The position numbers and the translations under genes are program-made. Source: Utricularia gibba (lineage: Eukaryota; Streptophyta; Magnoliopsida; Lamiales; Lentibulariaceae). From it: a DNA stretch of 64,000 nt. The notes under the pieces are model-generated. The model did not search any database and was not told the DNA's origin. It saw only the letters and a list, made by a program, of their open reading frames with translations. Positions within the stretch are counted from its first letter, which is position 1. Every line of letters begins with the position of its first letter. The stretch is from positions 4,712,001-4,776,000 of the forward strand of contig CM007990.1 in assembly GCA_002189035.1 (NCBI GenBank), read 5' to 3'. Shown here piece after piece: positions 58,901-64,000 of this stretch.

Positions 58901-60718
58901 TTTAGCTTTGCACTGCTCTTTCCTGTACTCTTATGGGAAACAAGCTCAGCAAATTCTCTTATATATTCAAGGGAAATACTTCCAAAGAAGAGGGCCTGCA
59001 TGAAATTATTGTAGCTGGAGCTATGGGATTAAAGCTTCATGAAGACTGGGGAACTACCCCTGCTGCAATAGATTGTTGCTTGTCGGTTGCAGACATATAT
59101 GACGTTCAGGTAGTAATCTGTCTTGGAACTAACTGATTAATACTTAGAATCCATCGGCCTTAATGGGGCAGATGAAAAATTAATCTTGTAGGTTAACATC
59201 CACACTGACACGTTGAATGAATCTGGATTTGTGGAGCATACTATTGCTGCATTCAAGGACAGGACAATTCATACTTACCACAGGTATGATTGCAATGCCT
59301 ATTTTTGTTCTGGCTTCTCACTGCAATTGTTGTTAGCATGACAGTCCTCTATACCCCAATGTGTTGTTCCTGCTGCAGTGAAGGTGCTGGTGGTGGTCAT
59401 GCACCTGATATTATTAAAGTTTGTGGTGTTAAAAATGTCCTTCCTTCTTCAACTAATCCAACACGCCCTTTCACATCTAATACCGTAGATGAGCACCTCG
59501 ACATGCTGGTAAGTGTGATAAATCACTCTGCTCATATTTGAGCCATGATGAGCAAGTATTCTCTGTTCTCAACAGTGATGAGCCATCTTTCAGATGGTGT
59601 GCCATCACCTTGACAAGGATATAAAAGAGGATGTTGCTTTTGCGGAGTCTAGAATTCGTGCTGAAACCATAGCTGCTGAAGATATTTTGCATGATATGGG
59701 AGCCATAAGTATCATATCTTCTGATTCACAAGCCATGGGTCGCATTGGGGAGGTAATCTTTTCATAGTTCAGTTTCTGAATGTAGGATCCTCTTTTCTTC
59801 TAAGCCACCGTTGCCAACTTTTTGACTTCTGATATGTTTCACTCCACAGGTAATATGCAGAACTTGGCAAACTGCCCATAAGATGAAGTTATTTAGAGGT
59901 CCACTGGAAAGCAGTGCACCAGGAAATGACAATTTGCGTATCAAGAGATATATAGCAAAATATACAATTAATCCTGCTATAACTTGCGGTTTCTCCGAAT
60001 ACGTTGGATCTATTGAGGTATGCTGCATCTTCAACGAATTCATGTAATGAACAATGTTATATTGAGACGGTAAGCAACTGTAAAGAGTGAAATTTGGATG
60101 TGCTACCTGGTGCAGGTGGGCAAGCTGGCTGATCTTGTTTTATGGAAGCCTTCGTTTTTTGGAGCAAAACCTGAGATGGTGATAAAGGGTGGAACAATTG
60201 CATGGTCTGATATGGGTGATCCAAACGCAAGCATCCCTACACCTGAACCAGTAATTCTAATGAAACTATGATATCTCAGGTTTTCTGGCATCCGAGAAAT
60301 GTAAAACCTTCATGTTTGACTTGAATTTGCTGCAGGTGAAGATGAGGCCCATGTTTGGAGCATTTTGTAGAGCTGGAAGTAATAACTCATTTGCATTTGT
60401 GAGCAAGGTACGTCTGCAAAATGCAAAGATATATGCATACAAATAGTAGATGGTGAGGTCCTGTCTTGTTCATGAGCATTTTTTCTTACCATGCAGGCTG
60501 CCGTTGATTCTGGCATAAAACAACAATATCAACTTAACAAGCGTGTCGTGGCCGTGGGCAACGTGAGGAAGCTCACAAAGCTGGACATGAAGCTCAATGA
60601 TGCCCTTCCACAAATCACTGTTGATCCAGAGACATACATCGTTACAGCAGATGGTCATGTTCTGTCTTGCTCAGCTGCCTCCACGGTTCCTCTTTCTCGT
60701 AACTATTTTCTCTTCTGA
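55965..60718 (+). CDS. Urease (EC 3.5.1.5), complete
   Basis: Nickel enzyme splitting urea into ammonia and carbamate in the cytosol; plants use the fused single-chain form seen here. The gamma part starts [20 protein letters not shown], the beta part lies in exons 4-7, and the alpha part begins about [20 protein letters not shown]. Nickel ligands and active site: CHVHFICPQ, carbamylated Lys489 in [35 protein letters not shown], flap Cys591 in MVCHHLD and SDSQAMGR. Eighteen exons: 55965-56090, 56319-56392, 56642-56687, 56780-56885, 57094-57242, 57333-57443, 57747-57910, 58003-58381, 58479-58587, 58670-58809, 58972-59109, 59192-59283, 59379-59508, 59594-59752, 59850-60017, 60116-60250, 60336-60407, 60497-60718; all in phase, 839 aa (jack bean 840). 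Confidence 0.97.
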
Positions 60719-61147
60719 GACCCTTCAAAGTAGAGTGCCGTTTCTCCCCTGATCATCACAGCACAGTACAATGAATAATAATGCTTATCCTGTTATGGAA
60801 TATCATTGTTTCCAGAACATGTAGAACATTGTCAAATGTCAATAAACTGATTCAAGATATGCATGCTACAGAAACAACAAATGAGGGACGAAACGTTACA
60901 GAAAAAAATGGTAACCTAATGAATTATATATACGTGACAGTTTCTTCCTGCTTATGTAAGTGCAGTGGCTGCCTGATACATGCAAGTTTCAGTTAAATTC
61001 AGAATAGAGATGATGCCGTGCGTTCTTGATTCCTCGAGGGAAATGGTTTCCCTAGTTATGTGTTCCATATACAGCCGAGACGGATATACAGTAGAGATCG
61101 GAATCACCAAGCTAAGAACGGTTCCACGAGGCTCCTAACTTCGTGAT
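60719..61147. other. Convergent 3' regions of urease and RecQ helicase genes
   Basis: 3' UTR sequence of both genes. No other feature recognised. Confidence 0.5.
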
Positions 61148-64000
61148 TCAGCACATATGGTTTCCAACAGAAGATACGAGACCAGCTTTTGCAGCCTCCA
61201 TTACTGTTCTGAAGTCAGTTTGCACATATCTCCCCCTGAAATCAAGTTGGCTTTCTAAGGCCAGTCCGAAAACTATCTTGCAGGAAGTGAAGAATGCAAA
61301 TGAAATAAAGGTACCAGAAATGAGTTCTGGACCAAGTAGCAGAAGGAAAGGCCGGACTATCCAGCCCGTGCAGTATTCTGGCAACAGCCCGTGGGGTAAA
61401 CTTCACATGAGCGTTGCTTTGTATAAAAACCTATTGCATTAAAGATAAATTTCAGCCCAATCTCATGAAACTTGTTCCACGGAGCAACAGAAGGTGGATT
61501 TAAAACATAGTACCTTTATATCTGCCAGTAAAAATGGGCTGCGGAAACAAGAACCTTCGATATAAGAACTTCATGCTGAGAGATTGGAAATTTACAGAAG
61601 GCTTAAAGAGCTAACCAGTTTTGGTCTGATGGAGCAAGAACTTCTAGATTGCCATCCTCACTGAAATACTCAAAAATTTTCCTCTGCAAACATGCGCTGT
61701 GCTTGCCATTTGGGCAATCTTCACTGCTCTTGCATAGCTTGGCAGCGAAGATTGCAGCTGTATACATAACATCTAGTTTCTGGACCTTCATTAACGAAAT
61801 TTCGTGTGATATGTGGATTAGAAACAATGGAAGTACAGGAATGATAGGAAACGGGCTACAAAAAAAAGGAAATTAAGATTACCTTACAAGTTTGCACCTC
61901 CTCTAGCCACTTGATCAGTGTAGATGCCAAAGAACAAATGTCCTTCGGCACCTCCAAAATCAAATAGCAAAAAGCGGGATCCTTCAGCTGATATGTTATC
62001 TCCCCTTGAAACTGATTCAAGATCACATCAGGCAATCTTAAAAACAACCAAAAACCGCATGCATGTCATAAGACAAGGTTACCTTTAGACTCTGCAAGTG
62101 GTTCATCAGAACTGGTAGTGGCATTTTGATTTTATTTGCTAAAGTTGGAAGATGAAAAACATAATGCCCATCCTTTATCTCGGACCTATCTTCATAAATA
62201 GCAATGAGTGTTGTTCAAGAAATAATTTCTATTCACTCGAACGTAAAAGCCAGTAATAGCTCTCACTTTCTGAGAATTTCTGCAACCACAACATCTTTTG
62301 CTGCGAGAATTGATGGTGAGGTCTGTGAACCTACAAATTAGTTCAAGATTCCAGAAAGAACAACTGTGATAGGAAAAGCTCATCTCACCTGATGGAAATT
62401 CATACAGCAAGTGGCATTCACCTCAGGAAGCATCTGAATGTATTTCACTTCACCCAATTCTAACTGTGTCAGAATGGTTAGTATAACCTACGAACCAAAA
62501 ACCCATCATCAGATGTTACGCTTCACATATAGAAGTGGAACATTCAACTTTGGGCATTCCTTTTAACTTCTCATATCATAAATCAAAAGGAAATGAGTTT
62601 TGGGGCAATTTTGGAATTTCTGCATGCTTTGGAAAATTTTTTTAAAAAAAGAATTAGTGTCTCCCACACGAAAAAGATGCAGGAAGCTGTGTGAAACACC
62701 TCTTCTCTCATATCAAATTTAAGAGATGCTGATTCTTTGATGATTGAATAAATTTCACTGGCAGGTGGTCTGCCACTCATAAAAATTTGACTGAGTAACT
62801 TGTTGACAGCATATTCATCCACTCCATCACTGAAATCAATGAATATCAAATCTAGTCAGAAACTGAAAATGCTGGATGTTAAAGATTACAAACAAAAGAC
62901 AAGATACTACCCCTCCCCTCCTCCCCCCCCAAAAAAAAAAAAAATATAGAACTGTGACTTGAATGATTGGATGGTTACCTATGCATCAAACTACGGAGCT
63001 TAATATAAGTCGCACTGTCCAATAGAAGATGGCAAAATGCTGTCCTCCCATCTCGTCCAGCCCGTCCAATTTCCTGGGGATGTTACAGTTCCAGAATTTT
63101 AAACAAAATTTCCATCAAAACCTCAAGAGGGAAGTGATGAAGAGACATTTAACCTGTACATACTCTTCCAAGCTTTCGGGTATGCTATAATGAATAACCT
63201 GAAATAAGAATTTTGAGATTAGCACCCATTAGCCTTCAATTGAAGAAAGGCGGTAAGGGGTTCTTACAGCTCCAACGTCCCTTTTATCAAGTCCCATGCC
63301 AAATGCTACAGTCGCAACAACCTGTCATGATTGAAGAAAAAACATTGTCATATAAGAATTAATGTCTTTTAGAACATAAAATAATGGCAGTTCTTGTTAC
63401 CACTCTAATCTTGTTCGCACAAAATAAATCCAGCGTACGCATTCTTTCTTTTGCTGGAAGACCACTGTGGTAGCACTACAGAAACAGCAGGAGCTCAATT
63501 TTATATCAATATGCGCATGAAAAGGTCTCATGATATAAATGCTGCAACACTACCTTCGCAGAGATGTTGTTATCACAAAGATGCTTGCTGATAGCCTCTG
63601 TGTCAGACTGCAGAACAAGAAGGAATAAAGTCATAAAAAATACAGAAGACAGCACAATGGGCCAGGAAGAATACCTGAAATTTGCAGTAAACGATGATGC
63701 TGTGAATCTCTGGGAATGGAGAAGATTTGAGAAACGCCATCAAATCCTTCATCCTGAAGCATTTTTTTTTCAAAGTTTAATAAAGTGGAAACTCATATAA
63801 CATATTACTTTTATAGTGCATCAAAATACCTATTATCACTAGTAGAAACGGATAGATGAAAATTATCCCTTAATTTAGCAGTTAGGATAAGATTTGAAGA
63901 TGGGATCTCCAAAACATTCATTATATCTTGCAGAGTTCTCTTTGTTGCAGTTGCAGTCATTGCTAGGATGCACCCTGCATTAAGCTGGCCTCGCAACAAG
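61148..64000 (-). CDS. RecQ-type DNA helicase (RecQ5-like), 3' part only
   Basis: ATP-dependent 3'-5' DNA helicase for genome maintenance. From the window edge: AGCILAMTATATKRTLQDIM (motif III region), LRDNFHLSVSTSDNR, then VIHYSIPESLEEYVQ and EIGRAGRDG (motif VI, about 63060-63210), and DGVDEYAVNKLLSQIFMSG. C-terminal pieces: ITYQLKDPAFCYLILEVPKD, VQKLDVMYTAAIFAAKLCKS, IFEYF, and the end GRYVQTDFRTVMEAAKAGLV before a stop at 61148. These follow Arabidopsis RECQ5 segment by segment. The gene has many short exons not individually mapped. The N-terminal part (Walker A, DEAH) lies beyond the window. Confidence 0.9.

Overview
The window is nuclear DNA of a flowering plant, most likely a eudicot with a compact genome. 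The evidence is intron-split genes with GT-AG borders, AT-rich intergenic DNA, and plant-only families: B-box/CCT, SBP-box, NAC, SEPALLATA- and FLC-type MADS, CC-type glutaredoxin, Lhca2, plastid G6PD and full-length plant urease. I could not name the species.

Layout. 0-8 kb: a two-B-box CONSTANS-like gene (+), a small TRM/LONGIFOLIA-like gene (+), and two tandem hybrid proline-rich cell-wall protein genes (-), separated by AT-rich DNA with a decayed LTR and a foldback element. 10-19 kb: a short extracellular LRR protein (+), a NAC factor of the VNI2/ANAC083 type (-), a PBS1-like receptor-like cytoplasmic kinase (-) and a CC-type glutaredoxin (+). 19-28 kb: plastid glucose-6-phosphate dehydrogenase (-) and an SPL13-type SBP factor with a miR156 site (+). 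28-34 kb: a SEP-type and an FLC-type MADS gene in tandem (+). 34-43 kb: a small membrane protein (+), tRNA-Ser (-), RAMP4 (+), an F-box/kelch-like protein (-), Lhca2 (-), a possible unrecognised small gene (-) and a TRIM-like LTR remnant. 42.7-55 kb: an SCP1-like phosphatase (-), signal peptidase subunit SPC12 (+), NUP54 (+) and ER glucosidase I (-). 55-64 kb: a truncated U2 snRNA retrocopy, complete urease (+) and the 3' part of a RecQ5-like helicase (-, runs off the end).

Most genes are independent eukaryotic units, not operons. Shared themes are growth and flowering regulators (BBX, SPL, SEP, FLC, NAC) and ER secretory functions (RAMP4, SPC12, glucosidase I).

The most striking sequence-wide signal is that eight conserved genes, and possibly a ninth, each lack exactly one G/C in a run of G/C, with the conserved frame resuming at once. 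Other long multi-exon genes (urease, G6PD, phosphatase, both MADS genes) are perfectly in frame. I read this as systematic assembly error rather than gene loss. The biologically most interesting items are the SEP-FLC tandem, the U2 retrocopy with a 19-bp target duplication, and the PBS1-like kinase with an altered GDK motif.
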